Below are positions 35,619-42,639 of a DNA stretch of 64,000 nucleotides, piece by piece. The stretch covers positions 1,197,001 to 1,261,000 of the forward strand of contig NZ_CP017037.1 in the NCBI RefSeq assembly GCF_001717505.1. Reading direction: 5' to 3'. Each line of letters begins with the position of its first letter. Within the stretch, counting starts at the first letter, position 1. The notes beneath the pieces are model-generated. The model had not been told where the DNA came from. It saw only the letters and a program-made list of their open reading frames with translations, and searched no databases. A program made the position numbers and the translations under genes. The DNA comes from Dialister pneumosintes (GTDB lineage: Bacteria; Bacillota; Negativicutes; Veillonellales; Dialisteraceae).

Positions 35619-35666
35619 TTTATTTTGTATAAGTAATATATCTATAACACAATGTGTGGAGTGCGT

Positions 35667-37007
35667 ATGAATAAGAAAATAAAAATAGCCGAGAAATTAT
35701 TTCTTGCTTGTGATTTCGATGAAGCTTTTTTGCGTTGCAAAGAATTAGCCGAAGAGGGAAATGCGCGAGCTATGTATTTGCTAGGGATATTGTATGGATT
35801 TGGGTATGGACATGTAGAAAGAAATCGAGATGCATGTTTACATTGGCTTGAGCGGAGTACCGCAGAGGGCGAGTATCTGGCTTGGGTGGCAATGGCATCC
35901 ATTATTCCACCGGAAACAACCGGTGTTTCTACCGTTTTTAATGGATTGGCAGAAATGTTAATTCCTCTTGCACAAGCCGGAGATATATTTGCTCAATATG
36001 AAGTAGGAATGCTATATATCAATGGATGGGGGATTGAACCGGATATTGAAAAAGGGGCGGAGTGGATAAAGAAGTCAGCAGATACCGGTTATTTTATAGC
36101 TATGGATGACTTAGCTACTTTATATAAAGAACGTGCTTTAGGAAGTGGACGAGAAAAGGATGCTTGGAGATATTATCTCAAGGCGGCAGGATTAGGTTAC
36201 CGAGATGCAGAATATCATTTAGGTGAATGTTATTATGAAGGCTGCGGTATAGAAAGGGATTTAGAGAAGGCGGTTATCTGCTATAAAAAAGCACTATCTA
36301 ACGGTTCTATGCAAGCGGCAGATGCATTAGGTACCATGTGTATTCTAGGTGAAGGGAACGTAGGAGATAAGCATAAAGCTTTTTCTTACTTTAAGAAAGC
36401 ATTACAAGGTGGATACATACGTTCCTTAGGAAAATTAGGCGATTGTTATTACTATGGTCGTGGCATAGCACAAGATTTCGTCAAAGCACGTACTTGTTAT
36501 GAAGAGGCTTGGGAGCATGGTGATTACTTTGTAGCTGTACGCATCGGTACCATTTATTTAGTAGGATTGGGTGTTGCTAAAGACGAAAAGACCGCTTTGG
36601 CTTGGTTTACTAAGTCGGCAGAAGCCGGAGATCCGGATGGTGTATATTTTCTTGCAGAATGTTATTGGTTCGGCATAGGCACTTTAGAAAATAAGGAAAA
36701 AGCGATTACTATGTATGTCAATTCAGCAGAAGTAGGTCAAGTATCCGCTATGACACGACTTGGAGAAATGGCACAAGCTTCTAAGCGATATGAAGAAGCT
36801 ATTCATTGGTTTGAGTCGGCAGCATCTTTAGGATATCCACCGGCAGAAAATCTTTTGGCAATTTGCTATTATAAGGGAAATGGTGTTCCTAAAAATGAAA
36901 AAATCGCACGTGAATGGTTGGATAGAGCGGAAGTACAAGGCGATAAAGAAGCTACACGTTTAAAGCAACAATTATGGGGGATTACCTCAAAAAGTAATAT
37001 ACAATAA
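35667..37007 (+). CDS. Sel1-like repeat protein (paralogue 1)
   Basis: 446 residues from ATG at 35667 (TGGAGTG ahead; the earlier in-frame ATG at 35652 lacks a site). It consists of about ten Sel1/TPR-like repeats, for example YHLGECYYEGCGIERDLEKA and KLGDCYYYGRGIAQDFVKAR. No signal peptide is visible, so it is probably cytoplasmic. Sel1 repeats mediate protein-protein contacts. It begins a run of three paralogues, the third cut off from the others by a prophage remnant. Confidence 0.85.
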   Translation: MNKKIKIAEKLFLACDFDEAFLRCKELAEEGNARAMYLLGILYGFGYGHVERNRDACLHWLERSTAEGEYLAWVAMASIIPPETTGVSTVFNGLAEMLIPLAQAGDIFAQYEVGMLYINGWGIEPDIEKGAEWIKKSADTGYFIAMDDLATLYKERALGSGREKDAWRYYLKAAGLGYRDAEYHLGECYYEGCGIERDLEKAVICYKKALSNGSMQAADALGTMCILGEGNVGDKHKAFSYFKKALQGGYIRSLGKLGDCYYYGRGIAQDFVKARTCYEEAWEHGDYFVAVRIGTIYLVGLGVAKDEKTALAWFTKSAEAGDPDGVYFLAECYWFGIGTLENKEKAITMYVNSAEVGQVSAMTRLGEMAQASKRYEEAIHWFESAASLGYPPAENLLAICYYKGNGVPKNEKIAREWLDRAEVQGDKEATRLKQQLWGITSKSNIQ

Positions 37008-37027
37008 AAATTTTCAGGGGGAGTAGT

Positions 37028-38200
37028 ATGAGTCAAACATTGTCTGAAAAAAGATTTATTCAACACGAATTTAAAAATGCAATGGCAGGTCTGCGTCGTA
37101 TGGCAAAAAATGAAAATACACGAGGAATGTATTGCTTAGGCGAACTATTAATACAGGATTCTTTATTCACAGAAAAGAAAGAAGACCGTATCGAAGGAGT
37201 TCGTCTGTTGGCAGAAGGACTTCTGATAGGAGATCCTCTTTGTTTTGTTGCTTATATGCGATATGATATCGGACTTCGAGGGGTAGACCTTACTTCTGCT
37301 AAACGTGCTAAAGTGATTGCTAAAGCACAAGAAATGATGCGTGATGAACAAGTAGAATCTTCTCTACGTATTATGGCAGAAGAACACGATATTCTTGCTA
37401 TGATGGAACTTGGTATGGCATATGCTTTCGGTATTATGGTAAAAGCTGATAGAAAGCAAGCCGTTTTATGGTTGGAACGGGCTGCTGATGCAGGGTACTG
37501 GGGAGCGATGCTTCAGGTGGCAGGTATTCTTATGCGTGAACAAAAAGACGATGTAAGAAAAAAAGCGTTTTCTTACGTAGAAAAAGCAGCAGCTATGGGT
37601 GATGGACTCGCTGAAGTACGCTTGGGTGATTGTTGGCATTATGGGTTGGGCTGTGAACGTTCTTTTGAAAATGCAAGACGTTATTATGATATTGCTTGTC
37701 GCCGAGGCAGTTTATTAGCCGTATTCAGTATGGCGAGACTATATGATGATCGTGTATTTCCGCAGCGAAGTGAAATGCAAGCAGCTATTTGGACAGAAAA
37801 AGCAGCACAGATGGGAAATGTAGATGCTATGTGTGCTATGGGCGATCGCAATTTTTACGGTATCGGTGTTATGAAGGATTTAAAGAAAGCGGAATATTGG
37901 TATAAACAGGCTGTAAAAACTAAGAATGGGCGAGGGTACTTTGCTATAGGACGTTTTAAGATTTATATATCTAAGATGAGCGAAGGTATTAAATACATGG
38001 AAAAAGCGGCTATTGCAGGATGGCCGGAAGGATACTATGTATTAGGACTCATGAAAATGCAAGGCATCGGTATGAAACAAGATAGAAGAAGAGGTCGAGT
38101 ATTATTAGAACAGGCAGCTGCTGCCGGTGTATCTGCCGCTAGAGAGGTCATTAGAAATAAAGGAAAAGTAAACTTTTTACAAGCATTACAAAGCATATAA
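37028..38200 (+). CDS. Sel1-like repeat protein (paralogue 2)
   Basis: 390 residues, Sel1 repeats throughout, such as VRLGDCWHYGLGCERSFENA and MCAMGDRNFYGIGVMKDLKK. The N-terminal 60 residues are more divergent and basic. GGGGGAGTAGT precedes the ATG, 20 bp after paralogue 1. No signal peptide. Ends at a terminator just before the prophage remnant. Confidence 0.85.
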   Translation: MSQTLSEKRFIQHEFKNAMAGLRRMAKNENTRGMYCLGELLIQDSLFTEKKEDRIEGVRLLAEGLLIGDPLCFVAYMRYDIGLRGVDLTSAKRAKVIAKAQEMMRDEQVESSLRIMAEEHDILAMMELGMAYAFGIMVKADRKQAVLWLERAADAGYWGAMLQVAGILMREQKDDVRKKAFSYVEKAAAMGDGLAEVRLGDCWHYGLGCERSFENARRYYDIACRRGSLLAVFSMARLYDDRVFPQRSEMQAAIWTEKAAQMGNVDAMCAMGDRNFYGIGVMKDLKKAEYWYKQAVKTKNGRGYFAIGRFKIYISKMSEGIKYMEKAAIAGWPEGYYVLGLMKMQGIGMKQDRRRGRVLLEQAAAAGVSAAREVIRNKGKVNFLQALQSI

Positions 38201-38204
38201 ACCC

Positions 38205-38235
38205 AAAACAGTCATCTGTTGTAGATGGCTGTTTT
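38205..38235 (+). terminator. Terminator of the Sel1 gene pair
   Basis: A 13-bp stem AAAACAGTCATCT/AGATGGCTGTTTT (one T-G pair), 5-nt loop. Confidence 0.85.
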
Positions 38236-38406
38236 TATATGGTTGCTAAAAAATTATGTAAATTATTAAAATTGCAATGTAAAGATGTGCAAATCATAGT
38301 AAAGTATACTTAATTATTGTTAATTAAAAAATCAAATAAAGATATATAAAGGATGTATCAGAAAGGAGTTGTCTTTTTTATGTTATAATAATAAGAATCA
38401 AAGATT

Positions 38407-38442
38407 AAACACCTAGACTTTATCGATAAAATCTAGGTGTTT
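38407..38442. terminator. Hairpin next to the left prophage boundary
   Basis: Stem AAACACCTAGA...TCTAGGTGTTT with inner TTTAT/ATAAA and one mismatch, then TTTTTC on the plus strand. It lies 17 bp past the integrase stop and can end transcripts from either side. Confidence 0.7.
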
Positions 38443-38458
38443 TTCTATTAAGACATGT

Positions 38459-39571
38459 TTAAGTTTGTATAGAATTATTTTGCGTGGCTACCACGTGGCT
38501 ACCACGAGGAGCCATTTGCATATCAATCCCATATGGAAGAGAATCAACTGCAGCTATTAGTTGTGGGATAGTTTTATGTGTGTAAATGTCTTTTGTTACG
38601 TTATCAGTACTGGAATGCCCTACAATTTGTTTTTGTATCTTTTCCGATATCCCGTAATTATCGCATAACGTTATGAAAGTGTGTCTAGCATCATGTGGTA
38701 TATAAGCTCGATTAAAATATTTTTCGAAACTTTCCCTGGCATAAAACATTCCTTTTAACTTGTAAATACCTCTTGAGAGGTTAGGCACAATTAAAAATTT
38801 GGATTTTTTAAATAATGCTATGTTATAAAAATATTTCACAAAAGGAAGAATGCATTTGGCGATAGGTATAATTCTGTTTTTCCCTGCAGAAGTCTTTGAA
38901 CCACCTATCATAATCCGTTTAGTGAGATCTACATTTTTTACCTCCATTTTAGATAATTCATTTGACCGCATGCCTGTATAAGTATAAATAAGTATAATTT
39001 TAACGATATCTTGATGGGTGTCTCTCCAAAGCTGCTGCATTACTTCTGTAGTAAAAGGTTTATGAAGTGTTGACTTTTTTAATTGCTGAACTTTAACAAA
39101 TTTTGAATAATTTTTTATAGCTAAATCGTTAGCTAAGGCATAGTCATAAATCATGTGATAAGTCGTTAGCATTGCACGCTGAACGGCAGCGGAATCGGTA
39201 GAGTCGATAAGAGCTTGCAGGTGAATAGTTTTTGTTTCTTGCGGGGTAAGAGACTGAATTTTAGAAGAATGATTTTTCCATGCGTTTAGCGTGGCAAGAC
39301 TGATAGGTTTATTCAGCCTTTCTCGTTCAGCAAGTACACGTTCCCATATTTGTTTCCAGGTTATCTTTTTAATGACTCTGTCAGTAGGTGAGGCGTTGTA
39401 TAAATCAAGCGCAGATTGCGCTTCTTTATGAGTTCTAAAACTTCCGATGATTTTTTTCTTACGAATACCCTTATCATTCATCCCTAGATTGATGACTGCT
39501 ACCCACGGTTTACGTCTACGAGTGTTATCGCTGCGTTTATATATAGATCCAGTTCCGTTTGCTCTGCGCAT
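38459..39571 (-). CDS. Tyrosine-type phage integrase
   Basis: 370 residues. An N-terminal AP2-like arm domain (KRSDNTRRRKPWVAVINLG), a SAM-like core-binding domain (residues about 75-165), and the catalytic domain with R in YTYTGMRSNELSKM, HxxR in PHDARHTFITLCDN, H in IVGHSSTDN and the nucleophile Y in KDIYTHKT. All catalytic residues are present. AAGGAGG lies 10 bp ahead of the ATG. It is at the left edge of the remnant, transcribed outward, and its last six codons lie across the attL core. Confidence 0.92.
   Translation of the reverse strand: MRRANGTGSIYKRSDNTRRRKPWVAVINLGMNDKGIRKKKIIGSFRTHKEAQSALDLYNASPTDRVIKKITWKQIWERVLAERERLNKPISLATLNAWKNHSSKIQSLTPQETKTIHLQALIDSTDSAAVQRAMLTTYHMIYDYALANDLAIKNYSKFVKVQQLKKSTLHKPFTTEVMQQLWRDTHQDIVKIILIYTYTGMRSNELSKMEVKNVDLTKRIMIGGSKTSAGKNRIIPIAKCILPFVKYFYNIALFKKSKFLIVPNLSRGIYKLKGMFYARESFEKYFNRAYIPHDARHTFITLCDNYGISEKIQKQIVGHSSTDNVTKDIYTHKTIPQLIAAVDSLPYGIDMQMAPRGSHVVATQNNSIQT
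38479..38493. repeat. Left attachment-site core (attL)
   Basis: TTTGCGTGGCTACCA, identical to 43212-43226, lying inside the last codons of the integrase gene. The 11-bp part CGTGGCTACCA is repeated again in tandem at 38494-38504. Confidence 0.75.
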
Positions 39572-39575
39572 AAAA

Positions 39576-39604
39576 AATCGACCTCCTTAAAAAATAGGTC
39601 GATT
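39576..39604. repeat. Inverted repeat around the integrase ribosome site
   Basis: AATCGACCT (39576-39584) and AGGTCGATT (39596-39604), perfect 9-bp arms. In the integrase mRNA this hairpin would hold the AAGGAGG site partly in the stem. The left arm sequence recurs at 39624 at the start of the divergent short RNA. Confidence 0.6.
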
Positions 39605-39608
39605 GTGA

Positions 39609-39614
39609 TATAAT
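39609..39614 (+). promoter_or_regulatory. -10 box of divergent short RNA 1
   Basis: TATAAT in the context ATTGTGATATAATAAAA. No good -35 is visible at 17 bp. The same context recurs at 39692-39705. Confidence 0.5.
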
Positions 39615-39619
39615 AAAAC

Positions 39620-39690
39620 TATAAATCGACCTCGTGGTTGGGGTTTTGATTTTCCCGTTACTCTGTTGGCGCAGGGTAGCGGGTTTTTTT
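39620..39690 (+). ncRNA. Putative short RNA 1, antisense to the integrase ribosome site
   Basis: A transcript from the TATAAT at 39609 would begin near 39620, contain AAATCGACCTC (39623-39633), and end at a 12-bp terminator stem, CCCGTTACTCTG pairing with CAGGGTAGCGGG (39654-39683), followed by TTTTTTT. The AAATCGACCTC segment is the exact complement of GAGGTCGATTT, which overlaps the integrase ribosome site. No open frame of note. Confidence 0.45.
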
Positions 39691-39697
39691 ATTGTGC

Positions 39698-39703
39698 TAT
39701 AAT
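39698..39703 (+). promoter_or_regulatory. -10 box of divergent short RNA 2
   Basis: TATAAT in the context ATTGTGCTATAATATGA, closely matching the promoter of short RNA 1. Confidence 0.5.
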
Positions 39704-39709
39704 ATGAGT

Positions 39710-39785
39710 AGTGAATCGTCTACAGCGTGTAATGGCGTTGGACACTGAGCCGCTACTTAAATAGTAGTGGCTCTTTTATTTTGTG
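39710..39785 (+). ncRNA. Putative short RNA 2
   Basis: Starts after TATAAT at 39698 and ends at a terminator with a 10-bp stem AGCCGCTACT/AGTAGTGGCT (39748-39772, one G-T pair) and CTTTTATTTT. About 70 nt. Its body differs from short RNA 1, so the similarity is in promoter and layout only. Confidence 0.4.
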
Positions 39786-39843
39786 GTAATATCTATCTCC
39801 AACATTTTGCTAAAAATAGTGGTGCTAGTTATTGATTATTTTT

Positions 39844-40464
39844 TTAAAGTATTTGTCCTGAAGAGTTGTCAGATACAAAACTACGAGATAGTTGTAAAAT
39901 AAAATCGTTAGAATTGGCAATATCTTTAGGGACATCGAAATATATTTTGCCTGTTTTTTAAATTCCGGGATTAATTAAGTCTAAGAAGATGTTTTCATTG
40001 ATATTTATTGTTAGGGTAACAGGGGAATAAGTTGCATCTCCCAGTTTTAACCTAAAAGCACTATTATCTAATCTCATTGCTTCTTTAGCTATATTCTTGT
40101 ATTGAATAGTTAAAACAACAAAAGAACCATCAGCTTTTGTAAATAAATATCCACTTGAATCTGATACTCTATCGGTCACTTGTTTATCCAATACTGCAAT
40201 TTCAAAATTTTTAGCATTGTACAATTCTCCCATAGTATAAATCTTCTTAGCTTGTTGCGTTGTATCTGCTTTTGCACTTGTAGTTTGCGGCGCACTTTCT
40301 TTAGGCGCGATTACCCCTGCAGCGAAAAAGAGTAATAACGCCATTCCGAATACTTTTAATCTAGTAGGCTTCTTTAAAAACGGAGCCGCTTTAGTTGGTT
40401 TTATTAAACCAAAAATAAGCCATACAATTGATGCAATCGCTAAAATTCCAGATAATACTTCCAT
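39844..40464 (-). pseudogene. DUF4352-like membrane protein broken by a nonsense codon
   Basis: From ATG at 40464 (GGAGAATTAAT ahead) the frame encodes two N-terminal hydrophobic segments, a linker and a DUF4352-like domain ending NIFLDLINPGI, then TAA at 39958-39960. The same frame goes on without interruption for 37 codons, KTGKIYFDVPKDIANSNDF and onward to SSGQIL and a stop at 39844. FDVP after a KTGK turn is the normal C-terminal strand of these domains, so the TAA looks like a GAA or AAA mutated to stop. The shortened 169-residue product may still be made. It belongs to the left arm of the remnant. Confidence 0.7.
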
Positions 40465-40496
40465 ATTAATTCTCCTTACTCTAAATAAAATAATAT

Positions 40497-40757
40497 TTAA
40501 ACACAATAAAACTGAAATTTAGATAAATTTACATTTTGTTTATTATGAGAATGTGCTAACTTCTCAATTAAGTTAGCATTATAATGTGTATAAAAATCAT
40601 CTCTTTCTATATGTAATAATTCGTGTAATATAGCAATTCTTTGCAATTCAATAGAAATAGTATTATTAATGATGATAGTGTAACTACCATCTTGATTATC
40701 ATGCGTTAATGCTTTAATTTTATGCGGTAATAATTGATAGGTTAATACAATACTCAT
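40497..40757 (-). CDS. Short ImmA/IrrE-like metallopeptidase
   Basis: 86 residues. IAILHELLHIERDDFYTHYN contains the HExxH zinc site and the downstream D typical of ImmA/IrrE proteins, which cleave phage repressors. It is much shorter than usual (about 130-180), with only the catalytic helix region. It overlaps the repressor remnant by 3 bp (ATGA), the normal repressor-protease order in phage immunity regions. Confidence 0.65.
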   Translation of the reverse strand: MSIVLTYQLLPHKIKALTHDNQDGSYTIIINNTISIELQRIAILHELLHIERDDFYTHYNANLIEKLAHSHNKQNVNLSKFQFYCV

Positions 40758-41077
40758 TTATTTTCTTTTGCCTTTAAACCATTAATTAAATTTAAAACAA
40801 TATCTATATCTTCTTTTGATAAGTCTCTTGATGCATCAAATAATATACGTCCTTCCGGATTGGTTCGTAGTTGTTCTGCTATTTCAGCAACTTCTTTGTC
40901 ATGATAATAACCATTGTTAATAGAGGTTTTATCTTCTATTAAATCTGATTTTTCTATATTAAAGTAATTAGCCAGTATTTCAATTTTATCTATACGTGGA
41001 TATGATTTTGCTCTAACCCACTCTGAAAAAGTTGTTTCTTTAAAATTTAAAATTTTACAAACATCTTTTTGAGTAAC
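40754..41077 (-). pseudogene. Phage repressor (XRE/CI-type) lacking its N-terminus
   Basis: An open minus-strand frame of 107 codons with no start. It begins VTQKDVCKILNFKETTFSEW, which is helix 2 and recognition helix 3 of an XRE HTH, continues VRAKSYPRIDKIEILANYFN, and has a C-terminal part SRDLSKEDIDIVLNLINGLK seen in many Firmicute phage repressors. TAA lies directly before the valine (41078-41080). The first helix and start codon, about 15-20 codons, are missing and replaced by phage late-gene sequence on the other strand, so this is a deletion junction. Confidence 0.75.
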
Positions 41078-41081
41078 TTAT

Positions 41082-41450
41082 TTGTTTATCATTTTTACCG
41101 CACTCTGCATCTGCGGCGGAGTTTATCTCTTCCACGTATCCAGCACAATCCATCAGCATGACGGTGCATCAGTACAACATGTTGAAGAGTATAACAACAG
41201 AGCTACAGATGCAGTGCAGCATGCTACAGATAAGATTGCAACAGCTCAAGCAAAACTCAGCCGAACAAACGGAAAGCTTGAACGTGCTGTCGGACGAGCT
41301 CAAGACCTGCAAAGAGGAGCTGCATCAAACACAGGAATTATTGACGAGTGCCAATCAAGACTTAACCGCTGCCAAGAACTACTTAGCGACGCAGAAAGCA
41401 TTTATAAAGACGTTGAGAGAGGAGATAGATTCGCTGGAGAAAACGAATAG
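41082..41450 (+). CDS. Spanin-like phage protein (N-terminal membrane span plus coiled coil)
   Basis: 122 codons from TTG at 41082; the frame is open only to 41073, so the true start may have been lost at the junction with the repressor remnant. One membrane span (FIIFTALCICGGVYLF) is followed by helical sequence, ending with TGIIDECQSRLNRCQELLSD, like small lysis-cassette proteins of Firmicute phages. It overlaps the next frame by 293 bp. An inner-membrane spanin subunit is the best guess. Confidence 0.5.
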   Translation: MFIIFTALCICGGVYLFHVSSTIHQHDGASVQHVEEYNNRATDAVQHATDKIATAQAKLSRTNGKLERAVGRAQDLQRGAASNTGIIDECQSRLNRCQELLSDAESIYKDVERGDRFAGENE

Positions 41451-41523
41451 AAGACTAAAAAAACAGCGCCGGATATATGCTGTTTTAGCAGCAGGACTTG
41501 GTGTTGTTGCATTTGTTAAATAA
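41158..41523 (+). CDS. Overlapping coiled-coil protein with C-terminal membrane span
   Basis: 121 residues in the +1 frame relative to the gene at 41082. Residues 1-100 are almost continuous heptad coiled coil (QTESLNVLSDELKTCKEELH, LLTSANQDLTAAKNYL), then a basic stretch and a membrane span (RRIYAVLAAGLGVVAFVK). The span is encoded beyond the end of the overlapping gene, which argues that the frame is real. No good ribosome site precedes the ATG. It could be a lysis protein paired with its overlapping neighbour. Confidence 0.5.
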   Translation: MTVHQYNMLKSITTELQMQCSMLQIRLQQLKQNSAEQTESLNVLSDELKTCKEELHQTQELLTSANQDLTAAKNYLATQKAFIKTLREEIDSLEKTNRRLKKQRRIYAVLAAGLGVVAFVK

Positions 41524-41565
41524 AAGAACTATACTAGATTTATCAGTCCATTTGACTGCGAATTG

Positions 41566-41706
41566 TCAAGTCAAGTGCAACGTCTTTGAATAATAGACCT
41601 CGTAGGGAGTTCTGTATCCTAGGCATTTGCGTGGACGTCGATTTAATTTATCAAACATCTCCTGAATGTATGCATCCGGTATGTCGGTGATGTCTTGTCC
41701 GAAGCG
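41566..41706 (-). pseudogene. IS30-family transposase, C-terminal fragment
   Basis: The last about 46 codons of an IS30-type transposase: FGQDITDIPDAYIQEMFDKL then NRRPRKCLGYRTPYEVYYSK, ending LHLT and stop. NxRPRKCLGYxTPxE is the hallmark C-terminal block of IS30 transposases, close to the catalytic glutamate. The rest of the transposase and the other IS end are absent. The sequence just beyond (about 41548-41580) looks like the IS terminal repeat region. Confidence 0.75.
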
Positions 41707-41842
41707 CGCGAGGAGCTTCCCGACGGCATCGACGCAGGAAGTCATGGAGGAGGCGAAGTGCGCCGTTCTCGTTGTCAAATAGTCAAGGCAGAGCAGGCTA
41801 TGCACCTTGGCGAAGGGATTCCGGTAGAAGGAGGGTTATATC

Positions 41843-42127
41843 ATGTTGAAGAACATTAAGAAAGAGGCTCGGAAAAGCAAGATGAAAATCATTGGTGCGA
41901 TTGCCTCCTGCCTGTCCATTTGTATGTATGTCTCTTATATTCCGCAAATCATTGGAAATCTGTCCGGTCATCAGGGAGACTGGATTCAGCCGTCTGTCGC
42001 GTTCATCAACTGCACGATGTGGGTTGGATATGGGTTTTTCAAAGAGCAGCGCGACTGGCCAATCGTTTTGGCCAATCTCCCGGGCATCATCTTTGGTCTG
42101 ACGGCTGCGATTACTGCCCGTCTCTAA
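41843..42127 (+). CDS. SemiSWEET family transporter
   Basis: 94 residues, three membrane spans, one PQ-loop unit: YVSYIPQIIGNLSGHQG, AFINCTMWVGYGFFKEQRDW and NLPGIIFGLTAAITA. SemiSWEETs dimerise and carry sugars down their gradient. GAAGGAGGG lies 8 bp ahead of the ATG. The gene and its upstream 120 bp are visibly richer in G and C than everything around, and it lies beside an IS30 fragment, so it was probably acquired separately. Confidence 0.85.
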   Translation: MLKNIKKEARKSKMKIIGAIASCLSICMYVSYIPQIIGNLSGHQGDWIQPSVAFINCTMWVGYGFFKEQRDWPIVLANLPGIIFGLTAAITARL

Positions 42128-42177
42128 ATGCGCAAACCCAGCAACCAATACAGATGATGTGAATTTCCATAAATAAC

Positions 42178-42528
42178 TTGCTTAAGAGCAACAATATTAA
42201 TTACACTGTCCTTAAATCAAGAGATATGATAGAGTTTAAGCGAGAAAATCCAGGAAAGATTGACCCCTTTGGTGAATTTAAGAGAGAAATACCAATGGTA
42301 GTAGATGTTGATAATAAACAACTGGTTGAGTATATACAAGAGGTTAGAAACTATATCGTAGCTATGAATGTGACACTTGACACACTAGGCTAATATCAAA
42401 CGGAACAAGATTTTAATGAAAGAGAAAATACACTATCCCATGTGGTAGGGAATCTCTTTGGTAAGGTACATTCATTTAAGAGGACAACTAAAAAGTTAAT
42501 ACCGGCTCCTGCAGGTTTGCTTCTCTAG
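42178..42528 (+). pseudogene. Interrupted small gene of unknown function
   Basis: A 116-codon frame broken by TAA at 42391-42393. Before it: INYTVLKSRDMIEFKRENPG through MNVTLDTLG; after it, in the same frame: YQTEQDFNERENTLSHVVGN through LIPAPAGLLL and TAG. The only available start is TTG with no ribosome site, so the 5-prime end is probably also missing. AT-rich, unlike the SemiSWEET gene beside it. It ends just ahead of the first of two identical terminators. No family recognised; probably a phage gene relic. Confidence 0.5.
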
Positions 42529-42533
42529 TCACC

Positions 42534-42567
42534 AAAAGACCTACTGTTTAAACACGGTAGGTCTTTT
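42534..42567 (+). terminator. Terminator, copy 1 of a 34-bp repeat
   Basis: Stem AAAAGACCTAC...GTAGGTCTTTT with loop TGTTTAAACACG; identical over 34 bp to 43129-43162. Here the stem extends to CC/GG on both sides. Confidence 0.85.
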
Positions 42568-42588
42568 GGCGTTTTATATGCTTTAACC

Positions 42589-42625
42589 TTGACATTTATA
42601 TATATTTGTATTACACTTGTAATAC
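42589..42625 (+). promoter_or_regulatory. Toxin-antitoxin promoter and operator
   Basis: TTGACA at 42589-42594, 17-bp spacer, TACACT at 42612-42617. The palindrome GTATTAC-ACTT-GTAATAC (42608-42625) covers the -10 box, as expected for repression by the antitoxin-toxin complex. Confidence 0.7.
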
Positions 42626-42639
42626 GAGGAGGTTAGACT

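Noticed and set aside
41707-41805. N-terminal half of the minus-strand frame that ends in the IS30 fragment
   Set aside because: The first 33 residues do not resemble a transposase and are antisense to the SemiSWEET leader; only the part from 41706 down is kept.
41798-42148. Minus-strand open frame opposite the SemiSWEET gene
   Set aside because: The plus strand has the PQ-loop motifs and a strong ribosome site; this frame is a by-product of higher GC.
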